This document shows, in pieces, positions 1 to 7,781 of a DNA stretch of 8,110 bases. The stretch's first letter is position 1. Every line of letters starts with the position of its first letter. Below the pieces are notes generated by a model, which saw nothing but the letters and a program-made list of their open reading frames with translations, searched no databases and was not told the DNA's origin. This DNA comes from an uncultured Lentisphaeria bacterium (GTDB lineage Bacteria > Verrucomicrobiota > Lentisphaeria > JABSQK01 > CAJWLW01): positions 1 to 8,110 of the forward strand of contig CAJWLW010000222.1 of assembly GCA_913042885.1 (NCBI GenBank). Reading direction: 5' to 3'. Both the position numbers and the translations under genes were made by a program.

Positions 1-1325
1 AGGAAAAAAGAGAAGAAAAAGATTGTCAGCATCAAGTTCAACAGGAAACTGGCAATATTGGCGATGAAGTTGGTGGTCACAGTGAAGAACCCACCAGACT
101 TGCTCAAGATCAATGCCATCAGATTTCGACGATTATCATCGTCTTGCAGATAGTTTTCGACTGTCTCTCGCGCCCACACAAAACCCGGCAGTTCTTGGAT
201 CTTCGGCTGATACTTCTCGAGTTTTCTTGTCATGCGGCGTACGAATAGCTGCCAACCTTCTTTTTCGATTTCTTCGGGGTCAGCAGTCACGTCTTCGACA
301 GCTTCATCATTGCCGGCAACTGGATCACCAGACAGGCTCGCGTCGGGTATGGGGACAGTTGCCGTATGTGAAGTTTCGGTGATGTCCTCCTGGGTACTGA
401 ACCACTCTGTGGCGGAGTCGAGGGTCTTTCCGAGATATGACGCAGAAACGCCAGTCAATCCGAGAAAAATGATGGCAACTACCAGAAGCATTGTAGCCAG
501 CGTCGCATGGCAGGCTCGACTGACGCTCTTCAGATGCTGTCGGCGAGCCACCTCCGGATTGTCATCTCCAGGCGCGGTGTCTGCAACTTTCGATTTCGCA
601 AATTTTCGTTTAACGCTTCTAACGAACCGGCGGGGCGGTGCCATGACGGCGTGACAGATCCCGAGCAGCGCCTTGCCCAGCTGACTCGGAAAGAACGTGT
701 GCTGATACCACCGTTGCAGCGGCAAACAAAAATACGCCAATATGAGGCCGAAAAGGACTGACTTCAGGAACGTAGCGGTGAGGATGAAAATGACGATTAC
801 AATCAGCGCGACCAGGAGCCCAGCTCCGGAACGCACGACTGTCTGCCGGACAATACGCTGGTTCCTGGCAGCCTCACAAGCCTCTTCGACGATATCGCTA
901 TCTACCCCCAAAATCGTCGCGATTTCGTCGATCATTTCGCGTTCGGCAGCACAGAACTCATTGTCTGCGTAGGCGATTTCAACAAGGCTGACGATTATCT
1001 CGCGCTTTCCCTCGTAATTGAGTGTTTCCAGATTTTGGCACTCGGACTGGATATCTACATGCTCTCGATGCACCAACTCTGTCTTGAGATTGGCGACCTC
1101 CTCCGGTTCGACGTAGAGATCGAGAACCTCGTCTAACTGTCTTTGCTCAGCGTCACTGATCACGCCGTCAGCACGAACAACAGCAAAAAACAATGCAGCG
1201 ATACTGCGGTTGAAATCCCGACGTTGATCTCCAGTCAACCCGGCCAGGTCAGCGACTTCAGACAATCGACCAAAAGCCCAGCGAATCGGAGTTTTGGAAT
1301 CTGAGAGTTTTGGGTGACGTGCCAT
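1..1325 (-). CDS. TerB-like domain fused to AI-2E/PerM-family membrane protein (3' end outside window)
   Basis: I translated this frame by hand: it is open from an ATG at 1325 to the left edge (441 codons), with an in-frame stop upstream at 1353-1355, so the start is reasonable. Residues about 15-155 are a soluble helical domain with two TerB/DjlA-type acidic repeats, 'RADGVISDAE' near 51-60 and 'AYADNEFCAAERE' near 118-130. Hydrophobic segments follow at about 166-185 and 187-203 ('LFGLILAYFCLPL'), 275-297 and 412-441. The paired helices ending in a Pro, a third helix, a long amphipathic stretch and then another helix is the AI-2E transporter family plan. Unusual are a basic insert of about 65 residues between helices 2 and 3 and an Asp/Glu-rich stretch at 328-357. 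Substrate is unknown; the family includes AI-2 exporters and Na+/H+ antiporters. It follows nqrF after 190 bases, so cotranscription is possible but unproven. I am confident it is a real gene, fairly confident of TerB, less so of AI-2E. Confidence 0.72.
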   Translation of the reverse strand, partial: MARHPKLSDSKTPIRWAFGRLSEVADLAGLTGDQRRDFNRSIAALFFAVVRADGVISDAEQRQLDEVLDLYVEPEEVANLKTELVHREHVDIQSECQNLETLNYEGKREIIVSLVEIAYADNEFCAAEREMIDEIATILGVDSDIVEEACEAARNQRIVRQTVVRSGAGLLVALIVIVIFILTATFLKSVLFGLILAYFCLPLQRWYQHTFFPSQLGKALLGICHAVMAPPRRFVRSVKRKFAKSKVADTAPGDDNPEVARRQHLKSVSRACHATLATMLLVVAIIFLGLTGVSASYLGKTLDSATEWFSTQEDITETSHTATVPIPDASLSGDPVAGNDEAVEDVTADPEEIEKEGWQLFVRRMTRKLEKYQPKIQELPGFVWARETVENYLQDDDNRRNLMALILSKSGGFFTVTTNFIANIASFLLNLMLTIFFFSFF

Positions 1326-1515
1326 AACACACCGGGGCGATAGGACTTCTATTCAAAAACATGTACCTGCATCGACACTTTAACTTGCCGTCAACTTGCG
1401 TGCAATGTCGCTCGCGTCTGCACATCAACGAGACAACACAATCAGGGCTATCCGGAACATGCCTTTTGGGAATCGGAGTTCAGTTGGTTCAAGAGTCACG
1501 CTGAAAGAAAGAAGC
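1326..1515. other. Intergenic gap between nqrF and the TerB/AI-2E gene
   Basis: The gap is 190 bases, in contrast to spacings of 36 bases or fewer within the nqr operon. I see no stable hairpin followed by a T-run on the minus strand, so no intrinsic terminator for nqrF is evident. On the minus strand a TTGACG hexamer (1394 to 1389) could be a -35 box for the downstream gene, but no good -10 sits 16-18 bases away. No strong Shine-Dalgarno precedes the ATG at 1325. Read-through from the nqr operon therefore remains possible. Confidence 0.5.
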
Positions 1516-2763
1516 TCAGCCGAAGTCGTCGAAGCGGATCATGTCTTGCTCGACACCAAGATCGTCGAGCATGCTCTGGACAGCGCTCAGCATCATGGGG
1601 GGACCGCAGAGGTAATACTCGACGTCCTCCGGGGCCAGATGCTTGCCCAGGTAGTTGTCCAGGACGACGCTGTGGATGAAGCCGGTGTGCCCGTCCCAGT
1701 TGTCCTCGGGCAACGGATCCGACAAGGCAACGTGGAATTTGAAGTTCGGAAACTCAGCCTCGATCTTGCGGAACTGATCCTCGTAAAACATCTCGCGCAA
1801 AGACCGCGCGCCATACCAATAAGAAACCTTGCGGCCAGTCTTGAGCGTGTGAAAAAGATGGAAAATGTGCGACCGTAAGGGTGCCATTCCGGCGCCACCT
1901 CCGATATAACACATCTCACGCTCGGTTTCCTGAATGAAAAATTCACCGTACGGTCCGGAGACGGTCGCCTTGTCTCCCGGCTTGAGATCAAAAGCAAAGG
2001 ACGATGCAATGCCCGGGGGGACATTCATGAATCCACCCTTGGCGCGATCCGGCGGTGGCGAAGCAATGCGGATGTTGAGCATGACGATGTTGCCCTCGGC
2101 AGGATGGTTGGCCATCGAATAGGCCCGAACCACAGTCTCGCCGTTCTTGGCTTTCAAATCCCACAGGTTGAACCGGTCCCAGTCGCCGCGGTACTCTTCC
2201 TCGACGTCGAAACTGTTGTAGTCGATCTCGTACTTGGGTACCTCGATCTGGATGTAGCCGCCGGATTCAAAATCCAGGTTCTCACCCTCGGGAAGCTTCA
2301 GTACCAGTTCTTTGATGAACGTCGCGACATTGTCGTTCGCAACGACTTCGCATTCCCACTTGTTGATGGAAAAAATTTCGGCCGGCACCTGGATCCGCAT
2401 GTCCTGCTTGACCTTGACCTGGCAGGACAGGCGCCAGTGGTCCTTGCCCTCTTTACGGGAGATATGGCCTTCCTCAGTCGGCAACAGATCACCGCCGCCG
2501 TCGAGCACCTGACAACGACAGACTCCACAAGTCCCACCACCACCACAGGCGGAAGGCAGCAGAAGCCCGTTGCTTGACAATGTGTTCAGAAGCGTGGACC
2601 CAGCCTCGACCTCGAGCGATTTGCTCTCGTCGTCGTTGATGACAACCGTGACCTTGCCGGTGCTGACCAGTTTGTTGCTGGCAGCCAGTAACGCCAAAAC
2701 CAGTACCAGAATGACTCCCAGCATGACCACGGTGCCGGCGAGGATGATGAAAACGTGATCCAT
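1516..2763 (-). CDS. nqrF: Na+-translocating NADH:quinone reductase subunit F
   Basis: NADH-oxidising entry subunit of Na+-NQR, 415 residues, close to the family's usual length. An N-terminal membrane helix (about 5-28) anchors it. The 2Fe-2S ferredoxin domain at about 36-130 has its four ligands at Cys73, Cys79, Cys82 and Cys114 ('[11 protein letters not shown]'). The ferredoxin-reductase-like FAD domain has 'RAYSMAN' at 213-219. The NADH domain has '[12 protein letters not shown]' at 288-299 and 'CGPPMM' at 386-391. The C-terminus 'FDDFG' is the form typical of NqrF. Hydride from NADH goes to FAD, then to the 2Fe-2S centre, then into the membrane subunits. It is the last gene of the operon, 36 bases after nqrE, with a modest GGA site about 7 bases before the ATG. 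No key residue is missing. Confidence 0.98.
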   Translation of the reverse strand: MDHVFIILAGTVVMLGVILVLVLALLAASNKLVSTGKVTVVINDDESKSLEVEAGSTLLNTLSSNGLLLPSACGGGGTCGVCRCQVLDGGGDLLPTEEGHISRKEGKDHWRLSCQVKVKQDMRIQVPAEIFSINKWECEVVANDNVATFIKELVLKLPEGENLDFESGGYIQIEVPKYEIDYNSFDVEEEYRGDWDRFNLWDLKAKNGETVVRAYSMANHPAEGNIVMLNIRIASPPPDRAKGGFMNVPPGIASSFAFDLKPGDKATVSGPYGEFFIQETEREMCYIGGGAGMAPLRSHIFHLFHTLKTGRKVSYWYGARSLREMFYEDQFRKIEAEFPNFKFHVALSDPLPEDNWDGHTGFIHSVVLDNYLGKHLAPEDVEYYLCGPPMMLSAVQSMLDDLGVEQDMIRFDDFG

Positions 2764-2799
2764 GATTTCCAGCAGCAGGCCGGAAGCCCGCGATAGAGG

Positions 2800-3414
2800 T
2801 TAGAGGCTGATACCTGAAAAGGCCATGAAGGCCATGGCAATCAACCCCGTGACAAGCATGGTGATGCCAAGGCCGCGCAGGCCGTCGGGAATATTGGAGT
2901 ACCGTAACTTCTGGCGGATCGCAGCCATCGAGACAATTGCCAGGAACCAGCCAATACCCGAAGCGCTGCCGAACACGACAGATTCCGCCAGGTCGTATTC
3001 ACGCTCTACCAGAAACAGCGCCCCACCAAGGATCGAACAATTCACTGTGATCAGCGGCAGAAAAATGCCAAGCTGGTTGTACAGCGTGTCGGACACCTTT
3101 TCGATGAACATCTCGACGATCTGCACCATCGCGGCGATTACCGCGATAAACGAGATGAGCTTGAGGAAGCTCAGATCCATGGCGGCGAGTTTGGCGTTGC
3201 CCGTCCAGTGCATGGCGCCGGGCTTCAGGAAGTACTCATAGATGAACCAGTTCACCGGGCTGGTAATCGTCAGCACGAAAATCACTGCGAGCCCCAGACC
3301 GATGGCGGTCGGTACTTTCTTCGACACGGCCAGGTATGAGCACATCCCGAGGAAGTAGGCCAGCAGGATGTTCTCAACGAAAATCGCCTTGATCGCTAGA
3401 TTGATGTATTCCAT
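2800..3414 (-). CDS. nqrE: Na+-translocating NADH:quinone reductase subunit E
   Basis: Integral membrane subunit of 204 residues with about six hydrophobic segments, homologous to RnfA and to its partner NqrD. The two conserved cysteines are present, Cys25 in '[12 protein letters not shown]' and Cys126 in '[12 protein letters not shown]'. In characterised enzymes these, with the equivalent pair in NqrD, hold an iron-sulfur centre in the middle of the membrane that relays electrons from NqrF to the FMN of NqrC. The gene starts 3 bases after the nqrD stop and has a strong GGAGG site lying inside the last codons of nqrD, which suggests translational coupling. Length and motifs are standard for the family. 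Confidence 0.98.
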   Translation of the reverse strand: MEYINLAIKAIFVENILLAYFLGMCSYLAVSKKVPTAIGLGLAVIFVLTITSPVNWFIYEYFLKPGAMHWTGNAKLAAMDLSFLKLISFIAVIAAMVQIVEMFIEKVSDTLYNQLGIFLPLITVNCSILGGALFLVEREYDLAESVVFGSASGIGWFLAIVSMAAIRQKLRYSNIPDGLRGLGITMLVTGLIAMAFMAFSGISL

Positions 3415-3417
3415 CGC

Positions 3418-4071
<654 letters not shown>

Positions 4072-4074
4072 GGC

Positions 4075-4800
4075 TCAGTTGGCCTCCAGTTTCTTGAAAT
4101 ACGGCACATACTTCGTGAGATCTTCGTGCAGCATCTTGGTTACGCCGCGACTGGTGATCGTGGCGCCGCTGATGCCGTCGACGGCATGAGAGAGTTTTTC
4201 TTCGTTGCCGGCATAAGCGTCGACGGCCCTGCCTTTGACCACTTCGATTGAAACGAAAGTGCCTGTCTGGTCGTTGATCGTCTTGCCCAGGAAATTGTCC
4301 TGGAACCAATCCTTCTCGATCTCGGCGCCCAGCCCCGGCGTCTCTCCGTGCTTGTAGAACGTGATACCCTTGACGGTGTTCAGGTCCGACTCCAGCGAAA
4401 GATAGCCGTACAGTTTCGACCACAGGCCTCTGCCGATAATCGGCACGCAATAGATAACCTCGTTTTCTATGGTGCAGCGGTAAATCGGATATCGCCGGGA
4501 CGAGGCTTCCGTTTTTTTGTCCTCGGCTTCCATATCGAGCTGTGCGGCATCGACCTCGGCATCGATGTTGCCTTCGAGGTCTATTGCAAAAAGTTCGACG
4601 TGGTCAGTAAAAAACATATCGATCGCCGCGCCATCCATCTTTTTGGTGACGCCGAACGCTTTGAGGATGTTCTCCTTTTTGCTGAGCGCCTCGTTTTGAT
4701 CCTGCCGGTCCCGCAGCAATGTAGCAGCAGTGGACAGCAGCAGCGAACAGACGATCGCGATGGCGCTCACGAAAACAACGGTGTAGGGGCCGCTACGCAT
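4075..4800 (-). CDS. nqrC: Na+-translocating NADH:quinone reductase subunit C (covalent FMN)
   Basis: Subunit of 241 residues with one N-terminal membrane helix (about 7-27) and a large domain outside the cytoplasm that carries FMN. The flavinylation motif 'SGATITS' at 211-217 puts the FMN phosphoester on Thr214, the bond made by ApbE. 'HGETPGLGAEI' at 151-161, a strongly conserved FMN-site loop, is intact. The subunit passes electrons from the NqrD/NqrE iron-sulfur centre to the FMN of NqrB. It overlaps the end of nqrB by 8 bases; an AAGGAG site inside nqrB, about 10 bases upstream of the ATG at 4800, supports this start. Residues 83-102 are a charged stretch that may be lineage-specific. 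Confidence 0.98.
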   Translation of the reverse strand: MRSGPYTVVFVSAIAIVCSLLLSTAATLLRDRQDQNEALSKKENILKAFGVTKKMDGAAIDMFFTDHVELFAIDLEGNIDAEVDAAQLDMEAEDKKTEASSRRYPIYRCTIENEVIYCVPIIGRGLWSKLYGYLSLESDLNTVKGITFYKHGETPGLGAEIEKDWFQDNFLGKTINDQTGTFVSIEVVKGRAVDAYAGNEEKLSHAVDGISGATITSRGVTKMLHEDLTKYVPYFKKLEAN

Positions 4801-6034
4801 AAGCCTGACTCTCCTTCGACCGCCGCATTCGTTTCTTCATGTGCGCGGCAATGACGAAATAATCGATCAGCGGTGCAAATGCATTCATGAACAGGATGGC
4901 CAACATCATTCCTTCGGGGTAAGCCGGATTGATCGTCCGTATGAGGATGGCGAGGAACCCTACGAGGAATCCGTAAATCCATTTGCCTATCGCGGTCTGC
5001 GACGCGGACACCGGATCGGTCGCCATATAGACCAACCCGAACATGAAGCCGCCGTAGACCAGGTGCTGCTTCACCGGTATCGCCAACATGCTCGTCGGGT
5101 CCTTGATCGAAATTGCATTCAGCAGCGAAGCCATGCACAACGCGCCAATCAGTACGCCGATCATGATCCGGGCACTGCCGATACCGGTGATCAGCAGGAT
5201 AGCCGCACCGATCAGGCAGCAGAGTGCCGAGGTCTCGCCGATCGATCCGGGAATCAGTCCAACGAACGACTGGACCCATGAGAAATCGGCATACCCCGTC
5301 GCCTGGCCGAACTCAGTCAATCGCTCGGTGACAGCCATGGTATCCGTCGTTGATGCAACCAGCAGTGGCGTGGCGCCGGAGAATCCGTCGACGATCGTGC
5401 CGTCGACCGCCCCGAAGGTGGTGTTTTCGACGACGCGCCAGCATTTGTCCCCGGAGATCGCGGCCGGGTAGGCAAAGAATATGAAAGCCCTGGCCGTCAA
5501 TGCCGGATTGAACACATTCATGCCGGTACCGCCGAACACTTCCTTACCGATGACGACGCCGAAACTGACTCCGACGGCGACCATCCACAGCGGTATCGTG
5601 GGTGGCAGTGTCAAGGGAACGAGCAGGCCGGTGACTAGAAATCCTTCGTTGAGCTCGTGCTTGCGGACGACCGCGAAGATCAACTCCCAGATACCGCCAA
5701 CGGCGTAGCTGACGATGATGATCGGCATGACATGCCAGGCCCCTTTGATGACACACTGCATCAGTGCCGGATCGGCGACACCATAGGCGCGGAAATGCTG
5801 GTACCCGACGTTGTAGATGCCGAACAGCATGCATGGAATCAGCGCGACGATGACGGTCGACATCATACGTTTGGTGTCGAGCGCGTCGCGGATGTGGGCG
5901 CCGCTCTTTGTCCGGTCGCGGGTCACGAACGTGAAGGATTCCTTGGCCTCGAAAAGCGGGTAGAGCTTTTCGAACTTGCCCCCCTTCTCGAAGTCGGGCC
6001 GCATCTTATCGAAAATGTTTTGTAGGAACTTCAT
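4793..6034 (-). CDS. nqrB: Na+-translocating NADH:quinone reductase subunit B (covalent FMN)
   Basis: Core membrane subunit of 413 residues with about ten hydrophobic segments, homologous to RnfD. It carries the second covalent FMN, here on Thr222 in 'GFSGATP' at 217-223, takes part in quinone reduction and forms the Na+ path. Other family signatures are 'GKEVFGGTGMNVFNPAL' at 163-179, 'MATDPVSA' at about 347-354 and 'NPAYPEGMMLAILFMN' at about 379-394. The N-terminal 55 residues are cytoplasmic and would contact NqrA. The ATG directly abuts the TAA of nqrA with no spacer, and only a weak GG-rich stretch precedes it, so translation is probably coupled to nqrA. All expected residues are present. 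Confidence 0.98.
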   Translation of the reverse strand: MKFLQNIFDKMRPDFEKGGKFEKLYPLFEAKESFTFVTRDRTKSGAHIRDALDTKRMMSTVIVALIPCMLFGIYNVGYQHFRAYGVADPALMQCVIKGAWHVMPIIIVSYAVGGIWELIFAVVRKHELNEGFLVTGLLVPLTLPPTIPLWMVAVGVSFGVVIGKEVFGGTGMNVFNPALTARAFIFFAYPAAISGDKCWRVVENTTFGAVDGTIVDGFSGATPLLVASTTDTMAVTERLTEFGQATGYADFSWVQSFVGLIPGSIGETSALCCLIGAAILLITGIGSARIMIGVLIGALCMASLLNAISIKDPTSMLAIPVKQHLVYGGFMFGLVYMATDPVSASQTAIGKWIYGFLVGFLAILIRTINPAYPEGMMLAILFMNAFAPLIDYFVIAAHMKKRMRRSKESQAYA

Positions 6035-7396
6035 TTAACCATCGTATTCCACCAGGTCCAAGCCGTCACGGATGATCTGCTGGACATTAACTTTCGACGG
6101 ACAGGCGTACTCGCACAGTGCGAATTCCTCTTCCGTCACTTCTAGAATGCCTAACCCTTCCATTTCGTCAAAGTCCTGTGCCAGGATGCTCTTGAGCAGG
6201 TACATCGGGTAAATGTCCATCGGCAGCACCTGCTCATAGTAACCGGTCGCTACAAAGGCGCGGTGGCCGCCGTTCAGCTTGGTATCGGGCGCAAACTTCT
6301 TGCCGCCAAGGACGGCCGATGGATAGGTGCGATACTTGCTGAGACGTCCGAATCCGGGCAGAGCCCAGCCGAGAAACTCCGACTCTGTCGCTTCGGGAAT
6401 CACCGTCAGCGTCGACGGCTTCATATTCAAGTGCCCGTCCGGCGTCGATGTTGTGCCGGTAAGCACGTCACCGCTGATGTAGCGCAGCTCGCCATGCTCG
6501 ACGTTGCCGTTGGTAATGCTTGCGATATTGGCGCCGACAACAGTGCGGTAGTGCTGCGGCGCTGTTACCGCGGAACCCGACAGTGCGATCGTGATGTCCG
6601 GGACGTACCGGCCCTCGAGGAAAAGCCGGCCAATGAGGATGAGGCCCTGCACAGTTGTTGTCCAGACGACATCACGTCGATGCTTGATCGGGTCGATGTG
6701 GTGAATCTGCACACCGACGCAGCCGGCTGGATGCGGTCCGGAAAAACGGTGCAGCTCGACATTATTTGCTTCGGAAAAGGCTTTCGGCAGATCGAAACGG
6801 CGGCCGTCGACGGACAGATGCACCTTGCCGCTGGCGAGCCGGGAGGCAACATCGAGACCAGCCTGAAATGCCGCCTCGTTGCCCCGGACGATGAGCGCCG
6901 TATCAGCCGCCAGCGGGGCGGTGTCGAAAGCGGAGACAAAGATTGAACGTGGCGTGACACCGGGATCGGCGACGTTGCCAAAGGGCCGTTGCTGAAAAAC
7001 ATTGAACAGTCCGGACTTCAACAACTGCTCGAGGACGACGTCACGTGACAGGCCGCTGATCGCAACCGCATCGTGCTGCCTGAATGAGACGGCGTCCGAT
7101 GCTTCGTCGGGCTTGATGACGATCTCCATCAGCGTGCGTCTGGCACCACGCACGACCGCCTTCACTGTGCCGGCCATCGGTGCGGTGAAGACCTGCTGCT
7201 CACGGTTTTTGACACAACCTAAGGGGGAGCCAGCCTTGACAACGTCACCTTCGTCGACGAGCAAACGGATTTTGACACCGCGGAATTCGCTCGGTTTCAG
7301 CGCTAGGGTAGACGGGCGCGGTGCTGCGGAAACCGAGTCTGCAGGCTCGCCGATCAACGGAATGTCATATCCTTCCTTGAGTCTGAAATCAGCCAT
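6035..7396 (-). CDS. nqrA: Na+-translocating NADH:quinone reductase subunit A
   Basis: Peripheral cytoplasmic subunit of 453 residues, close to the usual length of about 446; it distinguishes Na+-NQR from Rnf, whose RnfC is only distantly related. The N-terminal part has a biotinyl/lipoyl-like barrel ('VDEGDVVKAGSPLG' at 48-61, 'TAPMAGTV' at 71-78), followed by the Rossmann-like and SLBB-type regions of the family ('HPAGCVGVQIHHIDP' in the middle). The C-terminal 'CEYACPSK' at 428-435 keeps the Cys pair typical of NqrA. It docks on NqrB and has been linked to quinone binding. It begins 29 bases after the nqrM-like stop, with no strong Shine-Dalgarno before the ATG at 7396. Sequence after the last motif ends normally. 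Confidence 0.98.
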   Translation of the reverse strand: MADFRLKEGYDIPLIGEPADSVSAAPRPSTLALKPSEFRGVKIRLLVDEGDVVKAGSPLGCVKNREQQVFTAPMAGTVKAVVRGARRTLMEIVIKPDEASDAVSFRQHDAVAISGLSRDVVLEQLLKSGLFNVFQQRPFGNVADPGVTPRSIFVSAFDTAPLAADTALIVRGNEAAFQAGLDVASRLASGKVHLSVDGRRFDLPKAFSEANNVELHRFSGPHPAGCVGVQIHHIDPIKHRRDVVWTTTVQGLILIGRLFLEGRYVPDITIALSGSAVTAPQHYRTVVGANIASITNGNVEHGELRYISGDVLTGTTSTPDGHLNMKPSTLTVIPEATESEFLGWALPGFGRLSKYRTYPSAVLGGKKFAPDTKLNGGHRAFVATGYYEQVLPMDIYPMYLLKSILAQDFDEMEGLGILEVTEEEFALCEYACPSKVNVQQIIRDGLDLVEYDG

Positions 7397-7425
7397 GTGT
7401 CAAATGCCGGTTCGCCCAACTTCGA

Positions 7426-7638
7426 TCATTCTCCCCCGTTGACCGAGGTCGGTTCACTTGGGCATTTTTCATCCGGTTCCTTACCGCAGACGGGACAATC
7501 CCCTTCGCGCTTTTGAAACGGGTTATTGGTGCTACAGGTGCCGCGGAATTCTCCGCCCGGCACACAGATGATACGGATCGCGATCAGAACGATCGTGATC
7601 AGCAATACCACGACGGTTACGATGAACGTTTCAAACAT
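7426..7638 (-). CDS. nqrM: NqrM-like Na+-NQR maturation protein (DUF539 type)
   Basis: Protein of 70 residues: an N-terminal membrane helix at about 5-24 followed by a hydrophilic Cys-rich tail. Cysteines fall at 25, 35, 48, 51 and 59, in 'FRGTCS', 'GDCPVCGKEP' and 'EKCP'. NqrM proteins share this plan, one helix then a G-S/T-C element and a Cys cluster, and are required to assemble the iron site between NqrD and NqrE. Context supports the call: the gene sits 29 bases ahead of nqrA on the same strand. In Vibrio and relatives nqrM lies at the other end of the operon, after nqrF and apbE, so the position is unusual. The start has a GGAG site 7 bases upstream. A different small Cys-rich membrane protein is possible, as overall similarity to known NqrM is only in pattern. 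Confidence 0.7.
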   Translation of the reverse strand: MFETFIVTVVVLLITIVLIAIRIICVPGGEFRGTCSTNNPFQKREGDCPVCGKEPDEKCPSEPTSVNGGE

Positions 7639-7645
7639 TACGGGT

Positions 7646-7649
7646 CTCC
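7646..7649 (-). promoter_or_regulatory. Shine-Dalgarno site of the nqrM-like gene
   Basis: Minus-strand GGAG with a 7-base spacer (ACCCGTA) before the ATG at 7638. It supports this start codon and shows that the organism uses Shine-Dalgarno initiation, as do AAGGAG before nqrC (4811-4816) and GGAGG before nqrE (3423-3427). Confidence 0.7.
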
Positions 7650-7657
7650 GGATCCAG

Positions 7658-7671
7658 GGGCTGCTAAGCCC
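7658..7671 (-). promoter_or_regulatory. Short GC-rich hairpin in the nqr leader
   Basis: On the minus strand GGGCT, loop TAGC, then AGCCC forms a perfect 5-bp stem. It lies between the predicted promoter and the Shine-Dalgarno of the nqrM-like gene, about 8 bases upstream of the GGAG. It has no T-run, so it is not a terminator; it might stabilise the mRNA 5' end or affect initiation, or be chance. Confidence 0.35.
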
Positions 7672-7686
7672 GAAATCAAAACAAGT

Positions 7687-7714
7687 AGTATAAGCCTGTC
7701 CCGTGTCAGATCAA
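7687..7714 (-). promoter_or_regulatory. Predicted sigma70-type promoter of the nqrM-nqrABCDEF operon
   Basis: On the minus strand a -35 box TTGATC (7714 to 7709, 4 of 6 matches to consensus) is followed after 16 bases by a -10 box TATACT (7692 to 7687, 5 of 6). Transcription would begin near 7680, giving a leader of about 40 bases before the ATG at 7638. It is the best promoter-like sequence in the window and lies in the only gap between the cytochrome gene and the nqr genes, so the operon is probably transcribed separately from the upstream cluster, in whole or in part. Confidence 0.55.
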
Positions 7715-7724
7715 AGCAAATAAT

Positions 7725-7772
7725 TTCGGCAGTTGTGTCCGAAGACGGTATGAGAGTCAGCCTCGGCGGCTG
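7725..7772 (-). terminator. Weak terminator-like hairpins after the cytochrome gene
   Basis: Two small inverted repeats lie just after the cytochrome stop codon on the minus strand: CAGCC-GCCGA-GGCTG (7772 to 7758) and TTCGG, 9-base loop, CCGAA (7743 to 7725), the latter followed by AATTATTTG. Stems are only 5 bp and the T-run is poor, so this is at most a weak intrinsic terminator. It would fit with a separate promoter for the nqr genes. Confidence 0.25.
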
Positions 7773-7781
7773 CAGAAAACG

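Noticed and set aside
113..972. Several plus-strand open frames near the left edge
   Set aside because: They oppose the continuous minus-strand frame from 1325 to the edge, which encodes recognisable TerB repeats and membrane helices; the plus-strand products are low-complexity Ser/Arg-rich sequence.
1389..1394. Minus-strand TTGACG as a -35 box for the left-edge gene
   Set aside because: No acceptable -10 hexamer at 16-18 bases; too weak to call as a promoter.
1396..1878. Plus-strand open frame of 160 codons
   Set aside because: Antisense to the end of nqrF, whose motifs are unambiguous; the plus-strand translation shows no domain.
6263..6946. Plus-strand open frame of 227 codons
   Set aside because: Antisense shadow of nqrA, caused by codon bias in a GC-rich gene.
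7639..7680. Sodium riboswitch in the nqr leader
   Set aside because: The leader is only about 40 bases with one 5-bp stem, too small for a known Na+ riboswitch fold.
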